Below are positions 26,910 through 36,615 of a stretch of 64,000 nt of DNA, piece by piece. Positions within the stretch are counted from its first letter, which is position 1. Each line of letters starts with the position of its first letter. The position numbers were made by a program, and so were the translations under genes. The notes beneath the pieces are model-generated. The model saw only the letters and a list, made by a program, of their open reading frames with translations, ran no database searches and was not told the origin of the DNA. The stretch lies in NCBI GenBank assembly GCA_963763855.1, contig CAVXPU010000013.1, positions 134,282-198,281 on the forward strand. Reading direction: 5' to 3'. Source of the stretch: JAIBCC01 sp963763855 (GTDB lineage: Bacteria > Acidobacteriota > Blastocatellia > Pyrinomonadales > Pyrinomonadaceae).

Positions 26910-29156
26910 TCACATCGGCGAATCGGTTTTGCGATTGGCGGCTTTTAATTCTTGGTAGCGTTTTAATTCGCGATCAGCATCATCTTTTCTCGAAGCTTTT
27001 CGATAAGCGATGCTCAATTGATAATGTATAAAATCTTTATTTGAATCAGATGCCGCCGCGATTTCAAGTTGGTCAATGGCTTTTTGTGTTTCGCCTTTTT
27101 CGAGATAAATCTTGCCAAGCTGATACCGTGCATCGGCATAATCATATTTCAGATTGATAGTTTCTTCTAAAATATTGATTACTTTTTCAGGTTCGATTTT
27201 TCGCTCAATAAACGTCAGAGCAAGATGATATTTCGACAATACATCATTAGAATCTAATTCAAGTTCACGGCTAAACGCTTTTTCGGCTTCATTAAACCGA
27301 TTCAGACGAATCAAGCTTTGTCCGATAAAATAATTGGCTTTCGCAGTATTCGGAGCCAGAGCTATTACGGTGCGAAATTCCTTTGCGGCTCTTTCATAAT
27401 CGCCCAAAATCATAAAACCTTGAGCAGCATAAAATAAGGCTTCAGGAGTTGTTTGCGAAATTAATGCCAACTTATTAAACATTGGAATCGCTTCCTGATT
27501 TCGCTTTAGTTGAATCAACGAAATTCCGTAAAAATAAGCAAGCTCCGCGTCGCTTGTCAATCCAGCTTCAATCGGTTTCAACGTCTCAACCGCTTTGCCG
27601 AAATTACTTGTAAAATAATAACTCGCAGCTAGCATTCGCCTGACCAAATTGTCTTTCGGATTTCGCGTTAGATGACGGGAAAGAGGAGAAACAGCTTTTT
27701 CAAATTGCGTTGATCGAAAACTGACGATCCCCCAATTTCTATCCAAACCTGGAAAATCTGACTTCCATTTAGCCGCTGACGAAAAATTCGCCAAAGCTTC
27801 ATCCGTTTGATTTGTCTGCACGGCAATAACGGCAAGATTATGGTAGCTTTGAGCCAAAATATCGCTCAAGTACGTTTTGAATTTTCCAATTTCTGCTGTT
27901 CGCTCTGGCGACAGTTTAGATTTTATTGCGTTGGTATTTGCGATCGTATTTGTTTCTTTCGCGACATTACCAAGAATTTGATTAATTTCATCCCGAGCCG
28001 ATTGAATTGACTTTACCTGAAGATCTTTAGCAATTTTTAATTCCTTCTCACCTTCTTCTCGTCGTCCGGTCTTAACGAGCAAACGACCGAGTGTGAAGTG
28101 TGTTCTACGAGACTGTAGAGCATCCTCCGGTTCTTTTGCTTCTAAAGCGATCGTTTGACGTAAGCTTTTTTCAGCTTCAACTAAATCGCCTAATTCAATT
28201 TGCGACTGTGCTAAAAACAGATAAACTTCGCTCTTTTTCGAATTTAATTGCAAAGCCTTTTGCAAATATTTAACAGCTTTCTCATGATTGTTTTCTGATG
28301 AAGCAACGACGCCAATAAAGAAATTAGAGTAAAAATCTTCTGGGGTCAGTTTTAGTTCATCTTCAAACGCAGCCCCCGCATCCTTTAATCGTTCACTTCC
28401 ACCCTGCTCAAGAATCAGAAATCCAAGAAAAAAGTTGGCTTTCGGGTATTTTGGATTGATCGCCAAAGCACGCCTAATTTCGCGTTCTGCCTCAAGCGGA
28501 TAATTTGTCTTTTGGTAAGCCTGCGAAAACGATAAATGTAATTGTGCAGTGTCCTTTCCAAGAGCAATCTGGATTTCATCAAAGAGCAGTTTGGCACGTT
28601 CGAGTTGCTTAAGATAGAGATAAGTTACCCCTAGGGCTTCGGCAATTTCGAAATTAGGAGTTTTCCGGAAGGCTTTTTCCAGATGCGGAAGTGCAGCCTG
28701 ATAATCTTCCTTAAGATATAAGATGTTACCTAAAATGTAAGATCCTCCTGAAAAATTTGGGTCAAGTATGTTTGCCTTTTGAGCTTCAGCAATTGCTTCA
28801 TCCAGCTTATTTTGCCGTAAAAAAGCTACAGCTAAATTAATTCGGTTTGGAGCAGTATCTTGATATATGAGTGATTCTGATAAAAGCGTAACTGCTTCAT
28901 CGTAATTACCTTCTTCAATTGCAATGTTTCCAACCCGTTGCAATGCAATTCCGATAACGGCACGGTTTTCAACAGCGGCGTTAGCCAAATCCCCAGATAT
29001 TTGATAGGTTTCCGCAGCACTTAAGTGCTCTAACAATTCGTCTTTTATTTGATCGGTTTGATTATTGCGAGTAGATTCGTTTTTTGGATTTATCTTCTGA
29101 GCGTAAATATTGAAGCCAAAAAGAAATACAACAAGAATCAATATTTTTGTGATCAT
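26910..29156 (-). CDS. Large exported TPR-repeat protein
   Basis: About 748 residues from the ATG at 29156, which begins a signal peptide (ITKILILVVFLFGFNIYAQ). At least a dozen TPR units follow, e.g. EGNYDEAVTLLSESLIY, YLKEDYQAALPHLEKAF and ANYFIGQSLIRLNRFNEAE. The longer frame to 29249 would extend through a terminator hairpin and promoter, so I reject it. An extended -10 (TGTTATAAT) lies 46 bp upstream, so this gene and the 507-residue TPR gene probably have their own promoter in addition to any read-through from the receptor gene. Confidence 0.85.
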   Translation of the reverse strand: MITKILILVVFLFGFNIYAQKINPKNESTRNNQTDQIKDELLEHLSAAETYQISGDLANAAVENRAVIGIALQRVGNIAIEEGNYDEAVTLLSESLIYQDTAPNRINLAVAFLRQNKLDEAIAEAQKANILDPNFSGGSYILGNILYLKEDYQAALPHLEKAFRKTPNFEIAEALGVTYLYLKQLERAKLLFDEIQIALGKDTAQLHLSFSQAYQKTNYPLEAEREIRRALAINPKYPKANFFLGFLILEQGGSERLKDAGAAFEDELKLTPEDFYSNFFIGVVASSENNHEKAVKYLQKALQLNSKKSEVYLFLAQSQIELGDLVEAEKSLRQTIALEAKEPEDALQSRRTHFTLGRLLVKTGRREEGEKELKIAKDLQVKSIQSARDEINQILGNVAKETNTIANTNAIKSKLSPERTAEIGKFKTYLSDILAQSYHNLAVIAVQTNQTDEALANFSSAAKWKSDFPGLDRNWGIVSFRSTQFEKAVSPLSRHLTRNPKDNLVRRMLAASYYFTSNFGKAVETLKPIEAGLTSDAELAYFYGISLIQLKRNQEAIPMFNKLALISQTTPEALFYAAQGFMILGDYERAAKEFRTVIALAPNTAKANYFIGQSLIRLNRFNEAEKAFSRELELDSNDVLSKYHLALTFIERKIEPEKVINILEETINLKYDYADARYQLGKIYLEKGETQKAIDQLEIAAASDSNKDFIHYQLSIAYRKASRKDDADRELKRYQELKAANRKTDSPM

Positions 29157-29201
29157 AAAATGGTAAATAAAATCCTTGACGTTTATTTTTACGTGGAGAA
29201 A

Positions 29202-29210
29202 ATTATAACA
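29202..29210 (-). promoter_or_regulatory. Extended -10 promoter for the TPR operon
   Basis: Minus-strand TGTTATAAT matches an extended -10 element (TGn plus TATAAT). It lies just downstream of the terminator hairpin and 46 bp before the TPR start. No good -35 is visible, which is usual for extended -10 promoters. Confidence 0.5.
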
Positions 29211-29212
29211 CA

Positions 29213-29262
29213 AAATAAAAAAGGCAAGAAAATATTTGCTTTTCAGCATTTATTTTCTTGCC
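29213..29262 (-). terminator. Rho-independent terminator after the TonB-dependent receptor gene
   Basis: A perfect 12-bp stem (GGCAAGAAAATA / TATTTTCTTGCC, arms 29223-29234 and 29251-29262) is followed on the minus strand by TTTTTTATTT. It lies 19 bp after the receptor stop codon. Confidence 0.8.
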
Positions 29263-29281
29263 ACAATTTATTCGATGAAGT

Positions 29282-32200
29282 TTAGAAATAAAGTTTCAAA
29301 GCATATTGTATTTCCCTTGATCCTCTCGTCCTATTTGCAACGCCAAAATTCCCTTCAAGTGAATTAGTAATTGAAGTGATCGTATTATTGGTTTGACTAC
29401 ACGGACTAGCTCCACAAGTAACTTGACCATTGTAAAAGGTTATCGGCAGTTCCCCACGGAAATTTGTAGAATTGAAAGCATTGTACATTTCCAAACGGAA
29501 TTGAACTCTCGCTCCTTCTCCAAGGAAACTCTTTGTCAACCAGGAAGGTGAAAAATTCTTATAGACCGAGAAATCCACATTTCTGTTTGCCGGTCCTAAA
29601 CAAGTTGATTTTTTCGGAATTGTTTCACCGATCTTGTAACCAACCAATGTCCAAGCTTTTGGATTGAAATAATTTCCTTTTACTCCTTCAAGGTAGCAAG
29701 GCTCGCTTTCTACCCGAATCGGTCTTTGGTTAGCAACTCCTGATCCGAGCCCGGTAATACCTCCATTGAAACTTTGATTTGTTCCATCTGAAAGTCTTTG
29801 ACCAATGGCTGTCGAATTTAAGTTAGGAGTCAAGGAAGTTCCGCTCGAAAGCTGAATGATACTTGCTATTTCCCAACCACCAAGCAAAGTTTTGACAAAC
29901 CCATTTCGTCCATTAAATTCTGGCATATTGTAAATCATATTTGCCACGAAAATATGCGGACGATTGATATCCGATTCAGCAAAATCCAATCCGCGATTTG
30001 TTCTGTCCAACACGCCGAATGCACTATTTGTACCCGATGAATCATTTAGACCAAAATCAGCCAGAGATCTTGAAAAGGTATAAGCTGCTTGAAGCGAAGA
30101 ACGTTTGGTAAATCTTGTTCTAAACAACATTTGTAGCGAATCGTAGTTGCCTTTCCCAGCACGTTCAAAAATATAAATCGAACCGTAGTTGCTGAAGGGA
30201 CGTAGAGCATTAACTTCGTTTCCCGTAGTGGCAAACGCGGCAGCTTTCCGATTAGCGTTTGTCACTTGATTGACGTCACTGTGTGTGAGCTGTTTACGGG
30301 AGCGATTTCCAACATAGCCAACTTCCAAGACAGTTTCATTCCACAATTGACGACCCAACGATGCGTTAAACTGCATCGAATAAGGCGTCGCTGCCTCCGG
30401 ACTGACACCGAATCTTGGAGAACCATTTGATGCTGCACTAAGATTAGCAGTACCAGTTCCGTCTAAAGTTCTTTCACCAGCAATTGATCTTGAAAACGGA
30501 GAATTTTGCGTTAACGCGGCAAAATACGGACTGGTTCTTTCCCGTAGATAAAACAATCCAAATCCGCCTCTAATTGCAGTCTTTCCATCAGAGAAAACAT
30601 CCCAAGCCACGCCTAAGCGGGGAGCAAGATTTTTGTAATTATTTTCCCGTAGGGAGCGATTTGAAAATTGAATTGGCGTCGTGGCACCTGCAATTCCTGC
30701 ACATGGGTTTGTCCCTTTTGGAACTACCAATCCATTACAAGGATCGCTTGCAAGTCTCGTCGAACTATAAGCTGCCGGCGAGAAAGAACTAATTTTGTCG
30801 CGAGCATCCGTTGGTTCATAAAGCAACGAATATCTGGCACCCAATTCCAAAGTTAAATTCGGTCGTGCTTTCCACGTATCACCAAAATAAAATTCAAGAT
30901 TTTCATAGCGGTTTTGACCGACTGCTTGAGTATCGGTTTCACTAAAACCATAGAATACACCTTTTGTTAAAAGGTTAATTATTCCGCCGCCATCGCCCCA
31001 AGACGCATTGTTTTGACAGCAAGGTCCCCAAAATTGAGTTGCTTCATTATTCGGACCGGAATCTTCATCCTTTGCGGCTGTGTCATATAGAAAACCCATT
31101 TTAAGGGTATGATTCCCCTTAACCATCGAAAGATCATCTCTGACAGAATAAATATCAAGCGAATTTCTAAATGGAGTTTGAGTCCAAAGATCAGAACCGG
31201 AATTGCTGAAATAAGGAGAAACTCCGCCCCAGAATACGGGGTGCGGACGGTTTATCCCGTTTACCTTACCGGATGTCGGGAAAAATCCCGGAACAGCTGT
31301 GTTTATCTGGGCATTGATGTCAGCTCCCGCACCCGGATCAACATTAATTCGGTTTGCGGAATATGAAAACTGGACATCGTTGATGGCTGCTGCACCGAGT
31401 TCTGTCGTTAATTTAAAAGCAGCTTGCCTTGATGGCTGAGTCCAGCTACTTTCGACGGTTGGGAAAGCATCGTCTCCCCACAAATTACTAAACAAAATTG
31501 GATAAGGATTTGACCAATGATCTTGGGTGTAACGCCCAAAAATTTTATTTTTGGAATTAATATTGTAGTCAATCCTAATGTTTTCTTCGCGGAAATTAAT
31601 TGGCGAGTTTGCCGAAGTGCTCCAGTTGACACAACTAGTTGAACTGCTTGTATTCGATAAAGGGAATAACTTAATCACAGCTAATCCTGCAGGACTTAGG
31701 TCCGCCTGAGGAATTATCGGCGTATCAGCCGGTGAACAACGTGTGCCGTTAGTCAAGATTCTCGGCTGGCTGAAATTACCCTGTCTTTCTAAAGTAGTCG
31801 GAACACTACCAAATCGAGTTAAACCACGTATTTCTTTGTTCTGTTCCTGTGAATAAAAGAAGAATAATCTGTCTTTCACTATCGGTCCTCCAAGGGAAAA
31901 CCCATAGTCATTTCGGCGTAATTGATTTTTGCCTGATTTGGTAGCGTTTGCAAAATAATCAGCAGCATTAAGCTTATCATTCCGTCCAAAATAGAAAGCA
32001 CTTCCGTGAAACTTATTAGTTCCGCCACGCGTCGCAATTGAAACAATAGCTCCGGCAGCCTGTCCGTATTCAGGACCATAGCTGTTACGCAATGACTTAA
32101 ACTCGGCAATCGCTTCAATTGAAGGAAATAAAAGAATAGTACGGTTCGATCCCGTATCATTGTTATTGGCACCATCAGTTAAGAACAAATTACTTTGTGC

Positions 32201-32833
32201 CGAGTTTCCGTTTACTGAAAAGTCAACGCCACCAAATAAACCTTTGCTTTTGCTGTCGAAGTTATTTGCAGCAGAAACTCCAGGCTGTAACTGAGTAAGC
32301 TGAACAAAGCTTCTTCCATTAAGCGGAAGTTCGCGAACTTGCTCACCCGAAACAACTTCCCCAACTGTTCCTGATTGTGTTTCAATCTGAATGTTATCGG
32401 CTGTCACGTTTACTACTTCGTTGACGGCACCTGTTTGAAGAACAACATCTTGCCGCGTTGTGCTTGAAACATTAACAACTACATTTGAAATTGATGTTTC
32501 TTTGAAGCCGGTTTTAGTAATAGCAATGCGATATACGCCAATTGCTAGATTTGAAACAGAAAAATTACCATCATCATTTGAAGTAATCGTTCTTTTTGAA
32601 CCAGTTTCAGTCTGTGTGATAACGATCATTGCATCTGGAACAACGGCACCATTTTGATCGGTGACAGTACCTGTAATTTGACCGGACGTACCTGTTTGTG
32701 CCGAAAGCACTATCGGAAACAGAAACATTCCAATCATTGCTACTAAAATTAAACCTGTATGCATTGCAAAATTCTTTTGTCGGCTTGCGGCTTGAAGAAC
32801 ATCATTTTGCACAGGCGGATTTAATTTAAACAT
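29282..32833 (-). CDS. TonB-dependent receptor with carboxypeptidase-regulatory-like N-terminal domain
   Basis: About 1183 residues from the ATG at 32833, which has a strong GGAGGAG site; earlier in-frame starts give an unlikely extension. Order: signal peptide (ILVAMIGMFLFPIVLSAQ), a carboxypeptidase-regulatory-like domain (about 45-130, GTVTDQNGAVVPDAMIVI), a plug (VRELPLNGRSFVQLTQLQPG), then a long beta-barrel ending YALKLYF, with the terminal phenylalanine of outer-membrane proteins. This is the Oar-like receptor type expanded in Acidobacteriota, which imports oligosaccharides or other large ligands using TonB. No SusD partner is present. A shared operator-like motif lies about 190 bp upstream. 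Substrate is inferred from context only. Confidence 0.92.
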   Translation of the reverse strand: MFKLNPPVQNDVLQAASRQKNFAMHTGLILVAMIGMFLFPIVLSAQTGTSGQITGTVTDQNGAVVPDAMIVITQTETGSKRTITSNDDGNFSVSNLAIGVYRIAITKTGFKETSISNVVVNVSSTTRQDVVLQTGAVNEVVNVTADNIQIETQSGTVGEVVSGEQVRELPLNGRSFVQLTQLQPGVSAANNFDSKSKGLFGGVDFSVNGNSAQSNLFLTDGANNNDTGSNRTILLFPSIEAIAEFKSLRNSYGPEYGQAAGAIVSIATRGGTNKFHGSAFYFGRNDKLNAADYFANATKSGKNQLRRNDYGFSLGGPIVKDRLFFFYSQEQNKEIRGLTRFGSVPTTLERQGNFSQPRILTNGTRCSPADTPIIPQADLSPAGLAVIKLFPLSNTSSSTSCVNWSTSANSPINFREENIRIDYNINSKNKIFGRYTQDHWSNPYPILFSNLWGDDAFPTVESSWTQPSRQAAFKLTTELGAAAINDVQFSYSANRINVDPGAGADINAQINTAVPGFFPTSGKVNGINRPHPVFWGGVSPYFSNSGSDLWTQTPFRNSLDIYSVRDDLSMVKGNHTLKMGFLYDTAAKDEDSGPNNEATQFWGPCCQNNASWGDGGGIINLLTKGVFYGFSETDTQAVGQNRYENLEFYFGDTWKARPNLTLELGARYSLLYEPTDARDKISSFSPAAYSSTRLASDPCNGLVVPKGTNPCAGIAGATTPIQFSNRSLRENNYKNLAPRLGVAWDVFSDGKTAIRGGFGLFYLRERTSPYFAALTQNSPFSRSIAGERTLDGTGTANLSAASNGSPRFGVSPEAATPYSMQFNASLGRQLWNETVLEVGYVGNRSRKQLTHSDVNQVTNANRKAAAFATTGNEVNALRPFSNYGSIYIFERAGKGNYDSLQMLFRTRFTKRSSLQAAYTFSRSLADFGLNDSSGTNSAFGVLDRTNRGLDFAESDINRPHIFVANMIYNMPEFNGRNGFVKTLLGGWEIASIIQLSSGTSLTPNLNSTAIGQRLSDGTNQSFNGGITGLGSGVANQRPIRVESEPCYLEGVKGNYFNPKAWTLVGYKIGETIPKKSTCLGPANRNVDFSVYKNFSPSWLTKSFLGEGARVQFRLEMYNAFNSTNFRGELPITFYNGQVTCGASPCSQTNNTITSITNSLEGNFGVANRTRGSREIQYALKLYF

Positions 32834-33383
32834 AGAAACTCCTCCTATCCTTTTATTTACTTTTTGATTTTTTGCTGTAAATTCAGTGTTTAAGAACCCC
32901 ATCATAGTTAAATAAAACATATGACCTTGCTCCTCAAGCCTTAAATTACTCGTCTTTCATGAGTACAAAGCTAAGAAATTAACTCGATTTTCACGATTGG
33001 TTCGATTTAAAGTTGTAGACACTTTGTTGTATGACCATGCAAAAGGTAATACAACTTATTTAAATTGTCAAGATTTATTTATGCCTGAAATAGGTTTTTT
33101 AGGATAATCTTTGGCGAAAGTTTATTTATACCGGAAAAGAATAAAATGCCAATGAAAAAAGGATGTTTGTTAAATTGTTTTGCGACTTAATTAGCCAAAT
33201 AGCACCCAATTTCGAGATGCTTCAGCAGATACGATAATTGCAGTTCTATAGACGGTTGAGAAGTGAAAATATCTTGTCAACGGAATTACACATCAAAGAA
33301 AATACCAAGTTTGACGAGCTGTCTGCATTGCCTTGTTGTCCTTGTGGTGAAAATTCTCGCAAAAACTGGTATCTTTTTACTTT
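32834..33383. other. 550-bp intergenic region upstream of the receptor and aminotransferase genes
   Basis: Divergent gap. It holds the receptor's ribosome site and leader, the 26-bp motif at 33021-33046, and about 330 bp in which I see no gene. The last part (33308-33346) contains GCATTGCCTTGTTGTCCTTG, one arm of a repeat-like word, but I find no clear partner arm. The aminotransferase promoter must lie here but is not obvious. Confidence 0.5.
33021..33046 (-). promoter_or_regulatory. Copy 3 of the conserved 26-bp operator-like motif
   Basis: Plus-strand reading: ACTTTGTTGTATGAC, then CATG, then CAAAAGG. It lies 187 bp upstream of the receptor start, in the same orientation relative to the leftward gene as the copies at 18871 and 22566. 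It links the receptor to the CRTAC1, CBM and small exported protein genes. Confidence 0.6.
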
Positions 33384-34532
33384 ATGACAACAAAAGTAAA
33401 ACCCGATATTCGTGCGATCACCCGCTTGGTTCCGCCTTCCGGCAACTTGGTTCAAGGACAATCCGAGCTTCCAATCAATCCCGATTTAGCCAAATATGCG
33501 GCTGAAATTATAGCTGCGAGCCAAAATCATTACGGCGGTTCGGAAGGCGATGTAAACTTGCGAAAAGCAGTTGCCGCAAAGATTAAAAAGTATAACAACG
33601 TTGAGGTTGATGTTGACGCAACGCCTTATCAATTGATGATTACAAACGGCGGAACGGGTGCGTTGATCGGCATTGCACAATCGTATTTACGCGGAAAATC
33701 GGCGTTGGTTTTCGAGCCGTATTATCCGTATCACCGCAAAATTTTAGAAGAATTCGGCAGTAAAACCGAAGTCTTTGAACTCGATAAAAACTTAACTTTC
33801 GAGAAAGACAATCTGCTTGCACATTGTAAATCGTTAAAAGATCGTGCCGAATTTCCGCTCAAAATAATCATCGTCTGCACGCCGTCGAATCCGTGCGGGA
33901 AGGTTATGACGCAGATTGAACTTGAAGCGATTGCGGACATCGCCAAAGAACTCGATTTGCTCGTGGTTTCCGACGAAGTTTACGAACATTACGTTTACGG
34001 CGAAAATCCGCATACGCCAATCGCAACGTTGCCCGATATGTGGGAGCGGACGATTACGGTCAACTCGTTTTCGAAATCATGGAACATTTCCGGCTGGCGT
34101 TTGGGCTACGCATACGGTCCGGGAAATTTGATTCAGCCGATAAATAACGTCGCGAATATCGTCAACGTTTGTCCCGCAACTCCTTTGCAATCAGCACTTG
34201 CAAAGGTTTTGATGGCAGACGATACTTACTACGACAAACTGCGTGATAAATTCGATGGCAAACGACGTTTTGTTTCCGAAGAACTGACATCGCTTGGGTT
34301 TAATATTTACAATTCGGGCTCGGCGTTCTATCTTTGGACGCGAATTCCCGACGAGTTCGACGATGCGTTGAAATTCAACGAAATGCTGATGGAGAAAGCC
34401 GGAGTCGGTGCAACACCCGGAAGTGCCTTCGCAGATTCCGACGATTGGGACGCCTATATGCGTATCTGCATCGCCCGCGAGGATTCAATTTTGGAAGGTG
34501 CGATGGGGAAAATTAAATCGGTTTTGAGTTAA
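33384..34532 (+). CDS. Class I/II pyridoxal-phosphate aminotransferase
   Basis: 382 residues, fold type I. The Schiff-base lysine is in NSFSKSWNISGWRLGY (about K231), with CTPSNPCGKV (Asn for PLP), VVSDEVYEHYVY (Asp and Tyr) and the C-terminal MRICIARE arginine (substrate carboxylate). It resembles aspartate/aromatic aminotransferases. No pathway neighbours point to a particular amino acid. The glycerophosphodiesterase gene follows after 4 bp, suggesting cotranscription. Codon use is more GC-rich than in the flanking carbohydrate genes. Confidence 0.9.
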   Translation: MTTKVKPDIRAITRLVPPSGNLVQGQSELPINPDLAKYAAEIIAASQNHYGGSEGDVNLRKAVAAKIKKYNNVEVDVDATPYQLMITNGGTGALIGIAQSYLRGKSALVFEPYYPYHRKILEEFGSKTEVFELDKNLTFEKDNLLAHCKSLKDRAEFPLKIIIVCTPSNPCGKVMTQIELEAIADIAKELDLLVVSDEVYEHYVYGENPHTPIATLPDMWERTITVNSFSKSWNISGWRLGYAYGPGNLIQPINNVANIVNVCPATPLQSALAKVLMADDTYYDKLRDKFDGKRRFVSEELTSLGFNIYNSGSAFYLWTRIPDEFDDALKFNEMLMEKAGVGATPGSAFADSDDWDAYMRICIAREDSILEGAMGKIKSVLS

Positions 34533-34536
34533 ACAG

Positions 34537-35460
34537 GTGAAAAGAATTTTACTTAACCTATTGAAAGTATTAGGCTTTGCGGCGATGGTCTGCGTGCTGA
34601 TTTTAGGAATTACTTATGTTTATTTTGCCTCGCAATCAGGTGAAAAAGCGGTCGAAAAAGAGATTTTCAAAAATAATAAGCAGAGAGTTTTAGTCTTTGC
34701 ACATCGCGGCGGCGGCGGACTTTATCCCGAAAATACGCTTGAGGCGTTTCGCTATTCGGTGGAAATGAATGTGGATGTTTTGGAGCTGGACATTCACGCG
34801 ACTGCGGACGGAAAACTCGTGGTATTTCACGATTCAAGCGTTGACCGCACAACCAATGGAACCGGAAATATCAAAGAAATTACCCTTGCCGAATTGAAAA
34901 AACTCGACGCAGGTTATCAATTTTCAATAGATAGCGGACAAATTTTTCCGTTTCGAGGCAAAAGCGTCACAATTCCTACGCTCGAAGAAATTTTCGATAC
35001 TTTTCCAAAAGTGACCTTCAACATTGAACCAAAACAAGCCGAACCTTCGATTATTAAGCCGTTTTGCAGCCTTTTACGAGCAAAGAATTTGACCAATAAA
35101 GTAATGGTCGGCTCATTCAATCAGACCATAATTGACGAATTTCGCCGCGAATGCCCCGAATTCGCCACATCTGCGAGCCCTTCGGAAGTGAGCGAATTCG
35201 TTGCTTATCAAAAATCGGGTTTGAGCCAATCATACAGTCCGCCGATGCAAGCCTTACAAGTTCCGGAATCGATTGGTAGTTTGCAAATTGTGACCAAAGA
35301 CTTTGTTGAATCTGCACACAAAATGAATCTCAAAGTTCACGTCTGGACGATTAACGAAACTATTGATATGCAAAGACTTATCGATTTAGGAGTGGACGGA
35401 ATTATGACGGATTATCCAGATCGTTTGTTTGAATTACTCAATCGAAAAAAGCTAAATTAA
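34537..35460 (+). CDS. Membrane-anchored glycerophosphodiester phosphodiesterase
   Basis: 307 residues with a GTG start 4 bp after the aminotransferase stop. One N-terminal membrane segment (about 7-30) precedes a GDPD barrel. Catalytic motifs are AHRGGGGLYPENTLEAF (first His and the metal Glu), LELDIHATADGKLVVFHD (second His), and TNGTGNIKEITLAEL. It would hydrolyse glycerophosphodiesters to glycerol 3-phosphate outside the cytoplasmic membrane. The full active-site set is present. The terminal INETIDMQRLIDLGVDGIMT segment is normal for the family. Confidence 0.9.
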   Translation: MKRILLNLLKVLGFAAMVCVLILGITYVYFASQSGEKAVEKEIFKNNKQRVLVFAHRGGGGLYPENTLEAFRYSVEMNVDVLELDIHATADGKLVVFHDSSVDRTTNGTGNIKEITLAELKKLDAGYQFSIDSGQIFPFRGKSVTIPTLEEIFDTFPKVTFNIEPKQAEPSIIKPFCSLLRAKNLTNKVMVGSFNQTIIDEFRRECPEFATSASPSEVSEFVAYQKSGLSQSYSPPMQALQVPESIGSLQIVTKDFVESAHKMNLKVHVWTINETIDMQRLIDLGVDGIMTDYPDRLFELLNRKKLN

Positions 35461-35487
35461 TTCACGTGTAGGTCAATTCAGCGAAGT

Positions 35488-36486
35488 CTAATTCTTTTTC
35501 GTCTTGGAAATTCCATAGATTAATTTATCGGGAATCTTTTCAGCAAAAAACTGACCACAAATTTCCGAAGCTTTCGCTAAAATTTCCTCCAAAGTTGTGG
35601 AAACAGGTGTAAGCAATTTATAGGTTTGCGATAAAGCATCTGCATCGGAAAGACCTTTCGTTTCTTTCAAGGTTTCGGCGAGTAAATGAATGCGTAAGCC
35701 TTGATCTTTTAGTTTTCCGAGTTCTGCGATGAGCCAGCTTAAGGCGAGAAAATAAGGCTTATTGAGCATAAAAAGATGTTTATTTTCAGCGGTATCAGGC
35801 ATTTTATTGAACGGGGAATTAACGATTTCGGGAACGAGATATTTTGTTAAATCATCGCTTTTTTGATTTGTATCAAAAAGTTGGATACAGCCGCGTAATG
35901 CCTGCGGATAAATGCTCAGCCAACGCAACTTGCGGCGTAATTCATGAACCTGCGTTTCAAGATCGGTGAAGCCTTTTGCGTGTTCGCCGAAAAACTCGTT
36001 GATTTCGGCAATCTCTTCTTTGTAATAGGCATCAATCTCTTTTACTTCGTCTTTTCCTTTGAGCCATTTTACGTCTTTCAGCTTTTTGCGAATTGATTTT
36101 AACTGGGTCGCAGTATCGCCAAGCCATTTATTTTCAACTAATAACGAATTAAATTCCGCAATGCTTTCCACAGCTTTTTCACGACAATATCTCGTGATTG
36201 AGACCGAGATTTTCTTGTTCGCGGCAAATTCCTTGGCGAAATTATCGTAATAATCGATCGCACCAATTCCATCTTCGAGCGATTTGAAACTCTCTTTCAT
36301 CTCCGAAAAAGTCTTTTTGTCGTGTAAACCACTGTAAATTTTCGCGAGCCCTTCGAGCATAAAAACTGTCGTGCGTGCGTTATTAGCGTAAAGCCATTGT
36401 GCTGCATCAGGCTGTTTTGCTGCGTCGGACAATAGTTTTTCAAGTTGGGTTAAGTAAAAATCGAATCGTTGGATACCTTTTTTCAT
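35488..36486 (-). CDS. Hypothetical helical protein, possibly CHAD-like
   Basis: 332 residues, all alpha-helical in appearance, no signal peptide. The segment TQVHELRRKLRWLSIYPQAL (about 183-202) resembles the conserved histidine and arginine helix of CHAD domains, which bind inorganic polyphosphate. I cannot find the rest of the CHAD histidine set with confidence, so this is a weak hint. The start at 36486 is the only good ATG. It converges with the glycerophosphodiesterase gene. Confidence 0.6.
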   Translation of the reverse strand: MKKGIQRFDFYLTQLEKLLSDAAKQPDAAQWLYANNARTTVFMLEGLAKIYSGLHDKKTFSEMKESFKSLEDGIGAIDYYDNFAKEFAANKKISVSITRYCREKAVESIAEFNSLLVENKWLGDTATQLKSIRKKLKDVKWLKGKDEVKEIDAYYKEEIAEINEFFGEHAKGFTDLETQVHELRRKLRWLSIYPQALRGCIQLFDTNQKSDDLTKYLVPEIVNSPFNKMPDTAENKHLFMLNKPYFLALSWLIAELGKLKDQGLRIHLLAETLKETKGLSDADALSQTYKLLTPVSTTLEEILAKASEICGQFFAEKIPDKLIYGISKTKKN

Positions 36487-36615
36487 ACATTTAAATCATA
36501 TAACTACAAGGAGTTTCGTGTCTATCACTTTCTGCGGAGAAAATAGTTTTCGCAAAATTGCGTTTTTTGTCTAAGTGTCTGAAAATAAATCAATAATCCG
36601 AAATCGGAAATCTAA

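Noticed and set aside
32460..32657. Plus-strand frame opposite the receptor's N-terminal domain
   Set aside because: Shadow of the carboxypeptidase-regulatory-like domain; no independent support.
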